Shown here: piece by piece, positions 43,290 through 55,952 of the stretch | Layout of the letters: every line of letters starts with the position of its first letter | Numbering within the stretch: the first letter of the stretch is position 1 | Assembly: GCF_905475395.1 (NCBI RefSeq) | Contig: NC_058341.1 | Span: forward strand, 66,161,501-66,225,500 | DNA length: 64,000 nucleotides | Source of the DNA: Chrysoperla carnea | Taxonomy: Eukaryota; Arthropoda; Insecta; Neuroptera; Chrysopidae | Direction: 5' to 3' | The notes under the pieces: generated by a model | Databases searched by the model: none | What the model saw: only the letters and a program-made list of their open reading frames with translations | What the model was told of the DNA's origin: nothing | Made by a program: the position numbers and the translations under genes

Positions 43290-43700
43290 CTTTAAGGACT
43301 TACATTTATCATTAAAAAATAATAATAAATCATTAACGCTTAAAAGTATATCTGAAAAATGTGGATGATAAATACTTAGTTTGCCCTTTTTGTGCCAAAA
43401 AGTGATATTTCGGGTAAAAATGGCCCGATTTTTTTTTTAATACTTGATAGAATTCGTGTGATCTGACATCGGATTCGAATTCAACGACTAAAATTACCTG
43501 CTAAATGACAATATTAACTCAAAATATGCATTTGAAAAAAATTTGGGCTACATATACTACCCGCTGGACCCGCTATGCATCCTTATGACTGGGTTAACAT
43601 GGCTGAATGTTCCTTGGGGTCCTATAAAAAAGTTACAAAAAGTGTTAGTAAAATCTGTACTGTTTCCCCACTTTTGCTATACATACTATTAAATATAATG
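43290..43700 (-). repeat. Interspersed repeat family C, inverted copy
   Basis: Complementary to 13600-13870 over the CCAAGGAACATTCAGC and ATGTAGCCCAAATTTTTTTC landmarks; also shares the TACTTTTAAGCGTTAATG end seen at 17030-17090. Confidence 0.65.
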
Positions 43701-45004
43701 CAAGCACTGGCATTCAACAGTTCCTATACAGGGTATTTCAACAATTAACACAGTCGATTATTTATTCTCAAATATTAATGGAAACTGTTTTTTAAAAACC
43801 TTGTATTTTATTTTGGATTATTATTTTAGCTGTTTGCTTTATTTATATAAAAGACTGTGACGGTAAAATAAAACTCATTAGTAATAAAAATATTTTAATA
43901 TAATTTTTGTATCATTCTTTATTAGAAATTATGTTTCTTAAAAATAAATAAATTTTATAAACTGTACATGAAATAGAAATAATTTTCAACGACTTGATTA
44001 TATAAAAGAAAACTATTTTCCATGTGCGAATCGTGAAGATCAGCAAATCATTTTCGCAATAAATAGAGATTTGAAAAGTTAAGATACGCCTAGTTTTATT
44101 CAGTTTTAATCAAATCATGGCATAAAGTATGAGTTTAAACAAGAACTTAGAATAGGTGTGAATTTAACAAAAATTTAGAATGAACCACTTTCAATCGAAA
44201 CCGCAAGTTGAAAAAATGTTAAAAAGAACCAGCCTGGCCGATTTATTAATCAGAAATTTAAAGTTTCACATTCAACGAAATTTTTTTGGATTTTAGAGTG
44301 GGATGCGCGGATGGGAAATCCCCCGGACATTATACTTAAAAAATTTGATGTTGCCATTATATGACTTCCTTGTACGCTGAACTTAACTCCATTTAAAAAA
44401 TGAAATTAATTTTATTTCAAAATTAAAATAAGAATCAACGGGTTTCAATAACGATTTTAAAAGTCAAAATCAACAATTTAATTTAAATTTTGCCACTCTA
44501 GGTCTACGCCTCACGAGCCTCAGCCTAAACTCCCCCCCCTTGTTTAGATGTTCAACTATATAGACATTTCAGTCACAAGGAGAGGTTTGTGCCCAATCAA
44601 ATGTTAGATGTTACTGGAGTTCCAAAATTCAAAACTTCTCGGACTCATCATTTATGAGTTAGGCGAGACACTTAGGTTAACATACGTACAGACATCAATC
44701 CGAAATCAAAATGGATATTTACGAAGAAAATCTATAAAGATATGAAGTAAACGAACACTCAAGATAAATGGCGATAAGATAAAAACAAAATTTAAACTCA
44801 CAAACTAAACGAGTCTCTCAAAAAAAATTTAAAAGAAAAAGCTGATTTTGCAGTTTTTAATACTATACCATTAGCAAGATAGGAGTTCGTTAATTATCGT
44901 TTACAATTTTGAAGATTTTTAGTATCATCTAAATTAATATTTTCATAATTAGCAAAGTTAGAGAATAAAATTTACTACAATTAACTTCTTCTTTTTGTCT
45001 AAGT
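43701..45004. other. No gene recognised
   Basis: AT-rich. A diverged family A terminus (GTATTTCAACAATTAACACA) is visible at about 43733-43775. No coding region found. Confidence 0.45.
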
Positions 45005-45621
45005 TTCCTCTTTTAAGATTTATTGTCGCTCAATGCTCAAAAACAAGCGCGGATCCACTGTTGTGGGCACGATGAGCATGCCCAGAATCCTAATAGACAA
45101 CTACCAAGCGAAATCAGCGGAAGATACTTTCAGGTAACAATTTACATACCTCTATTAAATTCCATGATTAATGATTTGGGGCAGAGATTGTCTCCGAAGG
45201 TACTCCACGTAATTCATTTGGTAGTTTTTTTTTGTCTAAACCAAATGTTAGTATCAGAGACTGGGATATCGATATCGGAACAGTAAAAAAAGTGGGCCAG
45301 ATGTAACGGCTATTCATTAACAACAGGAAAAGAAAATGTAAAAGCAATTCCGCCATGCCAGAGTCGGTAGCTCATCTCATTGAAGCATCTGACCAAAATT
45401 TTTACCCTTACTTAAAAATTTTCTTACAAATACTGACAACTCTCCCGATCAGCGTAGCTACCGCAGAGAGATCGTTTTCTACCCTACGAAGAGTAAATTC
45501 TTGGTCGCGTGTCTCAATGGCACAGGAAATATTCTCCGGGCTAGCTCTCTTAAATATGCTAATATTAAAAGTTGTGAAAGTTTTCACGAAAGAGAAACGT
45601 AAGCTTAAATTTGTAATTTAA
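45005..45621 (+). pseudogene. hAT transposase C-terminal relic
   Basis: The second part (45355-45621) contains TLPISVATAERSFSTLRRVN followed by S-G-L-A-L-L-N, the C-terminal dimerisation region of hAT transposases of the ZMYM/52-kDa-repressor type. An upstream frame (45023-45200) has NPNRQLPSEISGRYFQVTIY with IPLLNSMINDLGQRL, which matches the region just before it in such proteins. Frameshifts separate the two parts and the N-terminal half is missing, so it is not functional. No terminal repeats were identified around it. Confidence 0.82.
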
Positions 45622-46710
45622 GTAAGCACCTAAAGAAAATTATTCAATGTAAGATGTATATAGCATTTATATATGATAACCTTTGAAGTTTTAAAAATTC
45701 ATTAAAATCAGTTCAGTAGTTTAGAGTCTAAATGTGACACTGTGATGTGCAAACAAACACAAATTTACTTTTGTAATTTTCGTGAGCGAAAAAAATTTAC
45801 AGGTTTATTAATTTACTAGTGTTCGCCCCACGGCTCTGTTCATGTGGAACTATACACTGTGCAAAATCTTGGTCAGGGCGTCATCTATTTTGTAAACAAC
45901 TCCTTTGTAGGAATTACATATCGATCATGAGTTCATACTCCGATTCTCACTTGGCCGATTTTCGGGCAGCTGTATCCAAGTTTTGTATTTGAAATCTTTA
46001 AGATATTTCGATACCAAAAAACGATTCAAAAAAATAAGGTCCAAGTTTTATTTATCACTAATTATCCTTTTATACATCTTTTGTGAAAAATGCATATCGA
46101 TGCTCTGAACGATTTATGAGAAATTAACTATCAAAGCCAGTGTTTTTACCAAAAAAGTTTTTAATTTTTATGAACAGTTTTTAGTTTTGATATAAATATA
46201 AAGCTTAAAACTTGAGGAATATTGATAAAAGTTTTTTGTGTAAATGGTTATTGACTAAAAAAACCAACATTTATTACAACTTCTCCATATACCACCATGT
46301 AAAAAAGAATCTTTTTAATAATTAATTTCTCGTAAACCGTACATAGAATCGATTTGAAATTTATACAAAAGACGTATTAAAAATACTCAGTAATTTACAC
46401 ACAAAATTTCAGTTTTTTTGGTAACACTTTCGTTTTGGTATTGGTATCACCTTAAACGTAAATATCCCTCTAAATATGTTAAGAGGCTTAATGGCAGTAA
46501 ATTTTATTTTGTACAACTTTACTTATTACAAAAATCATTTCATCATTTTTACTAGTATTAATCGAGAAATTTTTTAAATAAAAAATGATAATTAACTAAG
46601 GTCTACCACGAAAATGATAATTTATAAAATGCAAATAAAATTTTTTTTTTAATTTCTCTTCTTATGCGGTATTTATTACCAATTATTTTTTTTCGTGATG
46701 GATATCAATC
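45622..46710. other. No gene recognised
   Basis: AT-rich. Inverted pairs such as ATCGATATGCATTTTTCACA-like segments hint at a degraded fold-back between about 46060 and 46400, but boundaries were not resolved. Confidence 0.35.
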
Positions 46711-47544
46711 TGTCGCAGTCAATTAATAAGCAGCCCAGCCTTTTTAACTAAACAGCGCTTTTCAACTAGTGGCTCAATTATATTCCGCCGTAGCGTCTAA
46801 TAAATAAACATTTAATGAACTGGCTGGTTGATGCTTAGGTCATTTGTACAATAGGGTGATCATTTGAAACAAATATGAAATATCTGAAATTAGAAATTGG
46901 TTTTTTTTTGTAATTTAAAATATAACATATTTTTATTTAATAATCATGAGATCAAATAGCTCATCTCAATAACAAAGTACACATGTAAATAATTAAAATA
47001 TTATTTGCTAACGCAAGTTAAACTTCCATGATATTTGGATCCAAAAAGAACTTTCTTATTAAAACAAAAACATCTATTATTGCGAAACTGCTTCCTAGTA
47101 GGCGTACAACTACATTTTTGGAATCCCTGGTCATCAAAAGGTGACTGACTCGCCACAATATCCCTCAAAGAAATTGGATTATTTGGAATTCCGTCGCCAT
47201 AGTTTGTATCTGAGTACTGAAACTCTTTCCGTGAAAACACAATACCATACTTAGTACCAATTTCCTATCCCCACATTCTTCCATTGAATTTATTTTGCCT
47301 CACGCAATCAAACTATGAGAAACACCAACAATATTGTGCCTTGTTAATTCCATATTGACAGTGTGTGGGTTTCAGCACTAGGTAGCCGAAAGTGTAACTA
47401 AATTTAAATAACTAGGCTAGACAAATAGTCAAACGTTATCGATCTAAGCCATTTACCTAGCCGTTTGCTTAAATATTGTTTAGGCCACTAGTAGAAAGGC
47501 GAGGCTGTTAACTGAACGACCAATTAAGACAGTTGGCTGCGACA
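46711..47544. mobile_element. Ginger-type transposon remnant with Cys-rich tail
   Basis: Starts TGTCGCAG and ends CTGCGACA; flanks are AATC and GATC, a 4-bp duplication with one change. The minus strand (47001-47240) encodes YSDTNYGDGIPNNPISLRD and a Cys-rich end, CSCTPTRKQFRNNRCFCF with GSKYHGSLTC. This spacing matches the C-terminal metal-binding tail of Ginger/KRBA2-type integrases. The catalytic core is absent. It lies within 30 bp of the PRCC stop codon. Confidence 0.8.
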
Positions 47545-47571
47545 GATCTATTGAGATGTAAACATTACATT

Positions 47572-47849
47572 CTAAAAACCGTATTTCGATTGTGTTTGCT
47601 GACGTGTAGCACGATTTTGTGCCCACAAGTTCTTTAATTGCTGTTCATTAGCCTTGGCTTGTTGAGCCAAATACGTTATTTGATGTTTGCGTTTTAATAT
47701 TCCACCAGGTACAGCTTTAACGGCTTCTTGTTCTTCAGGACCAGTACCTTGTAGTAATGCATTTTGATACCATTCCTTGTTATCAGGTTTGATATCATGT
47801 TCGTGTAAATCAAGAATTTGTGCAGATGCTGTTTCCAATTTTCTTTTGC
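47572..47849 (-). CDS. PRCC: PRCC exon 3, conserved C-terminus
   Basis: From a run-of-T TTTTTAG acceptor, reading GKRKLETASAQILDLHEHD to the KYGF stop. The most conserved block of the family. Confidence 0.95.
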
Positions 47850-50800
47850 CTAAAAAAATATTTTAGTTCAGTTTGGAAAAGTGCATTAAAAATTATAAAA
47901 TTTCGAGAATTTTTCCATTTTGATGGATCGAGATAATTTTTTGTAAATATTAAAAAATGGACTTAATAATTTTTTTTTCAAAAATGTAACAACTGACATT
48001 TTGCACCTGAAAGTGGGTAATACCCCTTCTCGACGGTCGACGGTGAAAATATTGTACTACAGCGAGCGGACCATTTTAATCGATGAATTAAAAAATATTG
48101 TGAGTAAAAGGTAAAATACATCAAAATTTTTTAAACGAAAAATGTTGAATTCAGAGGCAAACATAGTGATCAAAAAATTGAAGAATATTTTAGATTAGAA
48201 AGTTGTTCCATTTAAAAAACAAAAATATTTTCTTTGAAACATTTTTTAGGTTCAAATAGTTACGACAGAAGTTCTATGCGAAAAGGGAGAAATTTACAAA
48301 GCAAATCATACTATCAAAATATTTTCAACAAACTTTGTTAAATGTTTATAAATACCGCCGACCTGTCTTAAACCTCCCCTTCATCACTTAGTTAATATCA
48401 GAAGTTCAATAAAAATTAGTATTTCATGCAAAGTTAAACTTTTACATTCAATTTTTGCCTAATTCACTAGATTCACGAACTCGAACGCAGGGCGTTTCCG
48501 AGTAAGAGATGCTATTTTAAATAAATGAAGCTTTATGATTCCCATTCCCAGTATTGATGGATCAAAGGTTCCGGGTTCAAACATTCTAAACCTGATGTCT
48601 TGCAGGTTTCTATAGGTACAAATAACATGTATGGAGATTTCTTAGTCCTCCATACAGGCCATAAAAGTGGGATCATCAGAGATGTCCATGTTATGAAAGT
48701 AGTAGTTCAATCGACATTACTCTGTCAAAGGTCCCATCATCCTTCTCAACTGTGCTCTAGTGAGTTTCAAACGAGCTTAATCGAATGGTCTAGGTATGGT
48801 CATAAACAATTTAGTCTGTCGCAAGCTCTGTGCAAAAACTTAATAATCATATCCATTCCAAGATTTGGTAAATTACGAAACATATTCTTATGGGAATGGC
48901 AGTTTCAGGTAAAAGGGGTGTTTCAGACGACCCCTCTCCGCGTTTCAGTTTTTCATTCATCGACTATCCTCGATTGGAATCTTGTCGCTTCAAGAGGCCG
49001 AAAGAGGTTTGACTATCTGAGAAGATGCTGACATGCCTCCCACTGTAACATTTCGATAAATAGGCTTGCTAAATCACTTATTTCAAAAAGCGGTATTGGA
49101 CACTTTTAAAAACGATAAAGTTATTGATTATTAAATTCAAAGTATGCTCCGGAGTGTAAAATATCTAAGACTTAGTTACATAATGAATATCTATTGGGTG
49201 GTTTGTAACAACAAAGCTAATTAAACACTTAAAGTATTTAACTAATTGTTATTTTTTTAGCATTTATATTTCAAAAAAATTCGTAGCTCAGGAGATGCGT
49301 TAGCTAAGCGAATCCAGAGATTGAAAAAATAACACATTATTCTTAAAATCGAATATTGCATTTTTAGTTTTAAAAGAATTTTTTTTTCGAAAACTTAAAC
49401 GTTTAGAGAAAATATCACACGAGTATTTTTTTGCTTAAAACTAATCACACTACAGAAATATTTTTATTTTGCAAAATTCAAAAGTTTGTACTTTGCGCAC
49501 ACAACACTGTTTTACAAATCGTCAATTTCAACCTGGTGGGTGAAATTGAATTTGATTCATAATTTTAATGAATGGGTTTCACGAAATTTTAAGGCCAACC
49601 GGATGCTGGACGTCCCGATAACTTCAGATTATTTAATTAAGCACGTTTAATTTTAATGCGAACAAAAAACGATACCTAAAGGCGATTTTCCACTAATACC
49701 CCAATAGCCATAGCAAAAAAGTAGATTCATAATGTAATTTACTGCAGAAATTTTTTTTCTTCTTGAAAGATGTTCAGGGGTATCCACCGAGTGTATATCC
49801 AAGTTGGGGGGCGATCTTCAGCCGACTTTTTGCCAAGCACGTTTTATCAAATATCCCGTTAACCGTGCACCGTACAACAAAAAAAAAAAAAAAAAGAAAA
49901 GGGATCATTTTTGTAGATAATAACATTTTCTATAACTTTTATTTGAAACTTTTTTCTATATAATGCCGCTCTAAATTTATGATACTTTAATGTTTCATGA
50001 TTCGTTAACTATATATTAAGCAATAATCATATTGAACCAAGTTTAGAGCGCTATAAATAAAAATCTATATATTACACAGAAAAAAGTTTCAAATTAAAGT
50101 CATATAAAATGTTATTATCTAGAATCTAGATAGTTCAGGAGATATTTGATAAAGCGTGTTTTCCAAACTGGCAGTTGAAGCTCGCGCCCTCCCCCCGTCA
50201 CACCAACTCGAGTTTACATTCAGGGGCATTCAGGGGATACCCCTGAATTTATTTCAATAAGACAAACATTTCTACAGTAAATTGTCCTTTATACGGACAG
50301 TTGAGTTTGTGTATTTGGAATCTAAAAAACAAAAGTAAAACTGAAACAAACTCAAAATAATAATTTTAAAAAAACCATATTTGATTATTATTATCCATAT
50401 GTCGCAAAACACGCCAGTCTTTAAAAAGTTTGCGAAAAGTTAATTTATTATTTGAGTTTGACCGTTTAATGGAAAATCGATATAAGAAGCTTTTGGAATG
50501 TTTAAAATTGTATTTTGCTTTACCTTTCGAACCTATCAGGGCTTTTAAAGCAGCTTCATCTAATCCTAATCGGTTATCAACGACTTGATTACTTTCAAAC
50601 TGGCTAACATCTTCATTAGCTACCAGTGGAATATATTGTGAGGCTGATGGCATAGGCTCAACACTGGGTTTAACTACTTCAACATGTTTATCCTCTTCTT
50701 CCGGTAATTCAGGGTAATATTCTGGTTCAGGTTTATCTAATGAGAAAAAGTCTGTTCCAGTATCATTATCATCGTCATCTTCATCATGTGTAACACCATT

Positions 50801-51392
50801 TGTTTGATCTTTCGTAGAAATAAGATCAATCTTTTGTTTCAATTTCTCTTCAACTTGTTTCTTAATCGCACGAGGCACAAGAGGTGTTTGAACAGGTTTT
50901 GGTTTTTTAACACTTTGAGGTACTAAGCTTGTATTGCTACCAGTTTTTGGCGGTGGTAAAATAGAAAATAATCCTGTCCCTTTCGTACTTGCAGGTCGAA
51001 ATTTTTTAAAAGGTATATTATTTGAAATTTCATCTTCATCAAATTGTGACAGGCTGGGTATAGTTATTTTCACAGGCTTCTACAATACATAAACAAAACA
51101 TTAATCATTTTCATTCATTTCCAAAAAAATCAACATTAAATCCTACTTTCTCTTGTAAGTTTTTTTCAGGTTTTTTTTGAAGAAATTCATCATTTTCTTC
51201 TTCTGTTATAATTTCAGAATAAGCTGCTTTTGGAGTTGGTAAATTAAACAAACTATTATTTGAAATACCATTACTAATTTCTGTATTTTGTACAGCTTCA
51301 GATTTCTGTTCAACTGTCTCTGGTAAGTTGTTTGTTTCAGCTTCTTCCTCGCTATCACTAATATCACTTCCATCATATGGAACTAAAGACAT
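47572..51392 (-). CDS. PRCC: PRCC orthologue (proline-rich protein PRCC)
   Basis: Three exons, 51392-51147, 51079-50524 and 47849-47572, join in phase to give 359 residues. It starts MSLVPYDGSDISDSEEE, the family's conserved beginning, continues through an acidic, Pro-containing middle (LFSILPPPKTGS; DFFSLDKPEPEYYPELPEE) and ends with the diagnostic tail: LKRKHQITYLAQQAKANE, then Q-L-K-N-L-W-A-Q-N and RQQTQSKYGF at the stop. Human PRCC ends in the same KRKHQITYL...KYGF way. PRCC is a nuclear protein that associates with splicing factors and with MAD2B; the human gene is a fusion partner in papillary renal carcinoma. It is shorter than human PRCC, mainly in the proline-rich region. The large second intron (2.7 kb) has no recognised gene. 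Confidence 0.95.
47850..50523. other. PRCC intron 2
   Basis: 2.7 kb with no recognised element. A 143-codon plus-strand open frame at 48600-49031 has no domain or repeat similarity that I can see. An inverted pair (AGTTTCAAATTAAAGTCATA against TATAACTTTTATTTGAAACT, about 49930-50110) indicates a small degraded fold-back. Confidence 0.5.
50524..51079 (-). CDS. PRCC: PRCC exon 2
   Basis: From TTGTAG acceptor to GTAAAG donor in phase 1. Carries the PVKITIPSL segment, the proline-rich part and LGLDEAALKALIGSKG. Past the donor the frame runs on to 50366 without family similarity. Confidence 0.92.
51147..51392 (-). CDS. PRCC: PRCC exon 1
   Basis: 82 codons from MSLVPYDGSD. The open frame extends upstream to 51518, but family conservation fixes the start here. 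A GTAGGA donor at 51146 gives a 67-bp intron and joins N-L-Q-E-K to K-P-V-K-I-T-I-P-S-L; reading through instead meets a stop after F-F-G-N-E. Confidence 0.88.
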
Positions 51393-52134
51393 TTTCCAAA
51401 AAATAAAAATTGCTTTGGTATATTTAAAAATGTGCCATTTTTCTATTTTGATTGTAGCCAGCTGTGCAGTTTGACGTTTTGTATTAATCAATGTTGTGCG
51501 CAAGTTTAAAAAATTCAAATTAAGGAGGTAGTTTCTATTTTCAATTTATTTTTTGTTTAATTGTTTAAACAGGATTAATTGCTTGTTTAGTCAAGTCAGT
51601 AATTCAGTTTTGTCATTTATGATAATAATTTTTTAATGGGAAATTAATATGATAAATTGAATTACTATTTATATAAATTTGTATGCCTTACTTCCGATAT
51701 AATATGATAATTTTGTACCTAGCTGTAAGTTTCTTATATTAAGCTTCGACAGCTTCGACTAGTTTTCTATAATTATTTTCGGAATCGGAAACCCCATTTC
51801 CTACTTTTTATACCGTTATTATTATATCAGAAGTTTATTAAATTTATTCCAAGGTTTGAAGCATATGTTCTTATAAACTCTATAGAGCCTCGCGTTAATT
51901 ATCGCGTTTTGTAATTAAGAAAATTTTCAATTATTATTACTCAGAATATAAAGGGGATTTTTCAACAAAAATCTATGTAAATATAAGGTGGGGCAAAGAA
52001 ATGTGCGATTTAAAAAACGCTGTAAAAAGGAATCTCGTCAAATTTTTCAAATTATATTTTCTGTCCCATTCTGTAAAGTAGATTATTTACATTTAATGTT
52101 TTAAAATATAAAATTTGATTGTTGAAAAATTGCA
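51393..52134. other. Upstream of PRCC, no gene recognised
   Basis: Presumed to contain the PRCC 5' untranslated region and promoter. No motif could be assigned confidently. Confidence 0.4.
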
Positions 52135-52336
52135 ATGGTGGAAAAAATATTTGAAAAAAGAATAAGTCTTAATAAGTCTTAGGAAACTCTGAAAAAGTCT
52201 TAGTAACTTTAAAAAAGTATTAAGAACTCTGAATACCTCTGAAATAGACTAGCCCGAAAAGGTTGAGAATTTCAAAGTTCCTAATACTTTTTCAAAATTT
52301 CTTATTCTTTCTTCAAATATTTTTTCCACCAGGGTA
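52135..52336 (+). repeat. CCCTGGTGGAAAAA MITE, copy 2
   Basis: Same orientation as 23841-24007, slightly longer because AATAAGTCTTA is duplicated. A poly-A run of about 25 follows at 52340-52364. Confidence 0.83.
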
Positions 52337-52959
52337 GGAAAAAAAAAAAAAAAAAAAAAAAAAACTTTTTGAAGAATATTTTGCAGTAAATTTACTTTCC
52401 TGCAACTTTTATTTTTATTATAAAAATTTCATTTTGATTAATCATCGAAAAATTTTAAAATTACAAACGATAATTTACTTTTCTATATCTTGTTATGAAA
52501 ATTTTGATGGAAATTCGATGTAGAACATCTTATGCCTGTAGACTCCTGCAGTATAGTTATCAATAGCACTCTGTATATGCAAGTTGACCCATTTTAATCG
52601 TGATAGACACTTTTATTCTAAGATGTAGATTTTTAAAAAAATGTTTGTTACAAAATACACTTGGAGGAGGGAAATACATTCTCGAAAACCGTTTTTTTAA
52701 AGTTGTCGGTTTCATGGTCAAATGAAGATCAACGTCATTTTTTTGGAAACCCTTATTTTTTCAACATATTCGTTTTCTTTGGTAAGAATACGAATATTAT
52801 GTTCGAAACATTTTGTCACCATGTCCCCTTCCAAACGACGAAAATTTTGTATGCAAAATTTTTTAATGCAAGCTGTTCATTTGAGTGCGACCCGTAATTG
52901 GTTCACACCCACTGCAATATTAATTATTTAACTATAGTAAATATGTGCTTACAGAATCA

Positions 52960-53990
52960 ATAACTGGAAGAAGACTAAATTTGCCACAATATGAGACGAG
53001 AATGAACTCTGTAGACCCAACACTTTTCGAGATAAACTTTCAAAATTTATCGACGTAACTTACATCAGACCTAACGTCAAATCCGTTAGTTTCAGCTTTT
53101 TATTCAAGAAAAATTTCAGCTTTTTTTTTCAGATTTTGGTGATTATATTCCTAAAAGGGTAGTTTTTGAAATACTTTTTCAAGATGATTTTAAAGTCGAC
53201 TAAATTTGCTACAATATGAGACTAGAATTGTCTCTGTAGACCCAATATTTTCCGAGAAAAAACGGTTCAAAATTCATCATTTATTCTAACTTCGCAATTT
53301 TTTGCAATATTTCAGACATCACTCGAACTACCCTAGCTGAAGGTAGTTCCACTTAGCTCTGACGGAGTGTGCTAGTGTTGTTCTGGGTCAAAAGTATTTC
53401 AAAACGACATAATATTGCAAAAAATTGCGAAGATCGAAAAAAATGATAAAATTTAAAAGGATTTATCTCGGAAACTAATGGGTCTACAGAGACGATTATA
53501 TTATCATAATGTAGCAAATTTAGCTTACTTTAAAAACATCTTCAAAAATTACCCGACTAGGGTTATAATCGCGAAAATCAGAAAAAAAGCTGAAATTTTC
53601 ACGGGTTTTTTCGATTTTTGACAAAGTTGCGTATATCGCTCAAGGTCACAAACTTGGATTATTTATTGGGACAACATCATAAACAAGTCTGCTAAAAATT
53701 AGAACTACCGGATTTGACGTTAGCTCTGATGTATAAATTTACATCGATAAATTTTGAAAGGCTTTATCTCGGAAAGTGTTGAGGTCTACAGAGTCCATTC
53801 TTGCCTCATATTGTGGCAAATTTAGTTTTCCTTAAAAACGTTCTGAAAAGGTTTCATAAAAAAACTAGTCAATTGGGGTTATAATCGCCAAAATCAAAAA
53901 TTTTCACGGATTTTTCGATTTTTGACAAATTTGCGTTTATCATTCAAGGTCACAAACTTGGATTATTCATTAGACCAACATCATAAACAA
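52960..53990. repeat. Long inverted plus direct repeat
   Basis: TAAATTTGCCACAATATGAG with CTGTAGACCCAA (52976-53260) is present inverted in 53450-53860 (TTTATCTCGGAAA, CTACAGAG, GTGGCAAATTTAG). The right side is itself a direct duplication of about 300 bp marked by GGTTATAATCGC, TTTTTCGATTTTTGACAAA and CAAGGTCACAAACTTGGATT. Probably overlapping copies of one fold-back family. Confidence 0.7.
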
Positions 53991-54054
53991 GTCTCCAAAA
54001 ATCCCAACTATCGGATTTGATGCAGACTACCCCGTACTTTTAAACGAAAAGTTA

Positions 54055-54258
54055 CCCCTGGTGGAAAAAATATTTGAAGAAAGAATAAGAAATTCTGAAA
54101 AAGTCTTAGGAACTTTGAATTTCTCAACGTTTTCGGACTAGTCTAATTCAGAGTTATTCAGAGTTCTTAATACTTTTTTAAAGTTTCTAAGACTTTTTCA
54201 GAGTTTCCTAAGACTTATTAAGACTTATTCTTTTTTCAAATAATTTTTCCATCAGGGA
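54055..54258 (-). repeat. CCCTGGTGGAAAAA MITE, copy 3
   Basis: Inverse orientation to copies 1 and 2; ends CCCTGGTGGAAAAAATATTT and AATAATTTTTCCATCAGGG. Confidence 0.83.
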
Positions 54259-54525
54259 CTGTATATTATTAGTTTTCGTAAATATTTCTTTAAATTGGTA
54301 TTTTAAAACTTTTCTAATTATTAAAATTTCCAGTTTCATATTTTCAGAAAAATTTCGAGTATTATTTTTCTCATCTCCTTAAAGCCTCAATTTCTACACG
54401 CCACTTTTGTCAGCCTTTTCAGTACATTTTGCTGTTCTTAAACAACGATTGACTTAAATAGGGCTTTTCATTATAAAATTACGATTTACTTTTGTTTAAT
54501 GATTGATAACCAATGTGATCTGCAC

Positions 54526-54785
54526 CAATTCCAATTCCGCCCGCGGTATGCTTAGGGTAGCGGGTTTGATTCCCGCCGTCGCAACAAAATTAATTTAATT
54601 AATAGTTGCGATGGGCTGGTGTTGTGCATGGTATATGCATGAAGGAGGTGCACTCAGCCTCTAAAATTGAGGAGCTGATAAATGAAATTATCAGCGGAAA
54701 GGTGGTAAAACACATATGGTATCACAATGGGCTCTATAGCCTTAGTGTTTCCTTCGTGGGCAGCCAATGTAACCTAACCTAACCT
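54526..54785 (+). mobile_element. tRNA-derived SINE with 14-bp target duplication
   Basis: A B-box GGTTTGATTCC lies at about 54566-54576 near the 5' end. The 3' end is three CCTAA units (TAACCTAACCTAACC). The 14-bp sequence AATGTGATCTGCAC flanks both sides exactly (54512-54525, 54786-54799), as for LINE-driven retroposition. The body (GTGGGCAGCCAATG etc.) has no coding capacity. The A-box is weak. Confidence 0.9.
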
Positions 54786-54799
54786 AATGTGATCTGCAC

Positions 54800-55952
54800 G
54801 AAAAAACGAAGTCTGCGCTGGCGCTTAAGACATCATGAAAAGCCCTATACAAGATTATTTCTATCTATTAATTCACGTAAAATCGTAAATGAACAACTAT
54901 CAACAACCGAAAGTTTTTAATACATTGTTTTACTTAAACCATGGAGACTAGAGAACGAAACCGAATTCCATGTAAACAAATGTTTGTCAAAAATAAGATG
55001 GCGGTAGTGTTTCATTAGCACCGGGATTATGGACGGAGTGTAAGACGCGAGTTTGATTTAAAAAATATGACGAATTTATGTAGTATTTCGTTCGTATTTA
55101 TTTTGTTATGTAGTAGTTCGCATATATTTATTCACTTCAAACTAAAATTGGTTCCTTGCTTACTTCACTTCTATTTATTATACTATATTCACTACATGGT
55201 ACCAAAGAAAAACTAGCGACGCTAGTTTTACAAAGTAACTTTAATTTCTACGATTATGTTGAAAAATTTTGCCAATTCCCCCGCTTGAGTTCGGCCTCCT
55301 ATCTATAGTCTCCATAACTTAAACAAAAGATATGGTGAAAATGTTTATTTGGATTTTCGAATCCATTATACAAAAGTTCCCTAAACTTGTCCTTTGGGAC
55401 AAAGATGCCTAACACAATTAAAATGGAGCACCCCTGTATACACCAATTCAAATTTACACTCATTCTCGGTCGATGTAATTGCAGTTTGAAACGCATTCCC
55501 GTATTCAAAATTGGAAAAAAATTTCTCAATTTTTATTATAATTTTTCGATAACTGTTTAGTATTGGCAAAGTGTAATTTTGTAAAATCAAGTATTACTTA
55601 AAATATTAAGTAATAATAAAATAAAATATTAGATTTATTTTACTCGATAAAACAATAATCTTTCATGAACAAGTTATAAAACGTTCCAAGCTCTAGAAAC
55701 GATAAAATAGTGTATCAGAAGTACGGTATATGAAGTTGGCAACAAATTAAAAAAATCATTAAAAAAAGATAGAAAACTACATAATCACATGAAGTGATTC
55801 ATATATTAACAACTCTTCAACTATTTAACTTGATAGTCAGTCAGCCATCTTGCAAGTAATCTTAATCAGCTGAATGATCTTGTTTTGTTCGCATATATTT
55901 AGTTGCGTTTATCAATTTCAAATCATTCAAATTTTACATTCAAACTGTAACG
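54800..55952. other. Upstream of antizyme, no gene recognised
   Basis: Probably includes the antizyme promoter and 5' untranslated region. Two overlapping minus-strand open frames (55299-55590) have no recognised similarity. Confidence 0.45.

Noticed and set aside
48600-49031. 143-residue open frame as a gene in PRCC intron 2
   Set aside because: No recognised domain, no splice or regulatory support, unremarkable composition.
51393-51518. Upstream in-frame ATG as the PRCC start
   Set aside because: Family proteins begin MSLV-, found at 51392; the upstream part is basic and AT-driven with no similarity.
55299-55590. Two overlapping minus-strand frames upstream of antizyme
   Set aside because: Neither has a recognisable motif; both have AT-biased composition.
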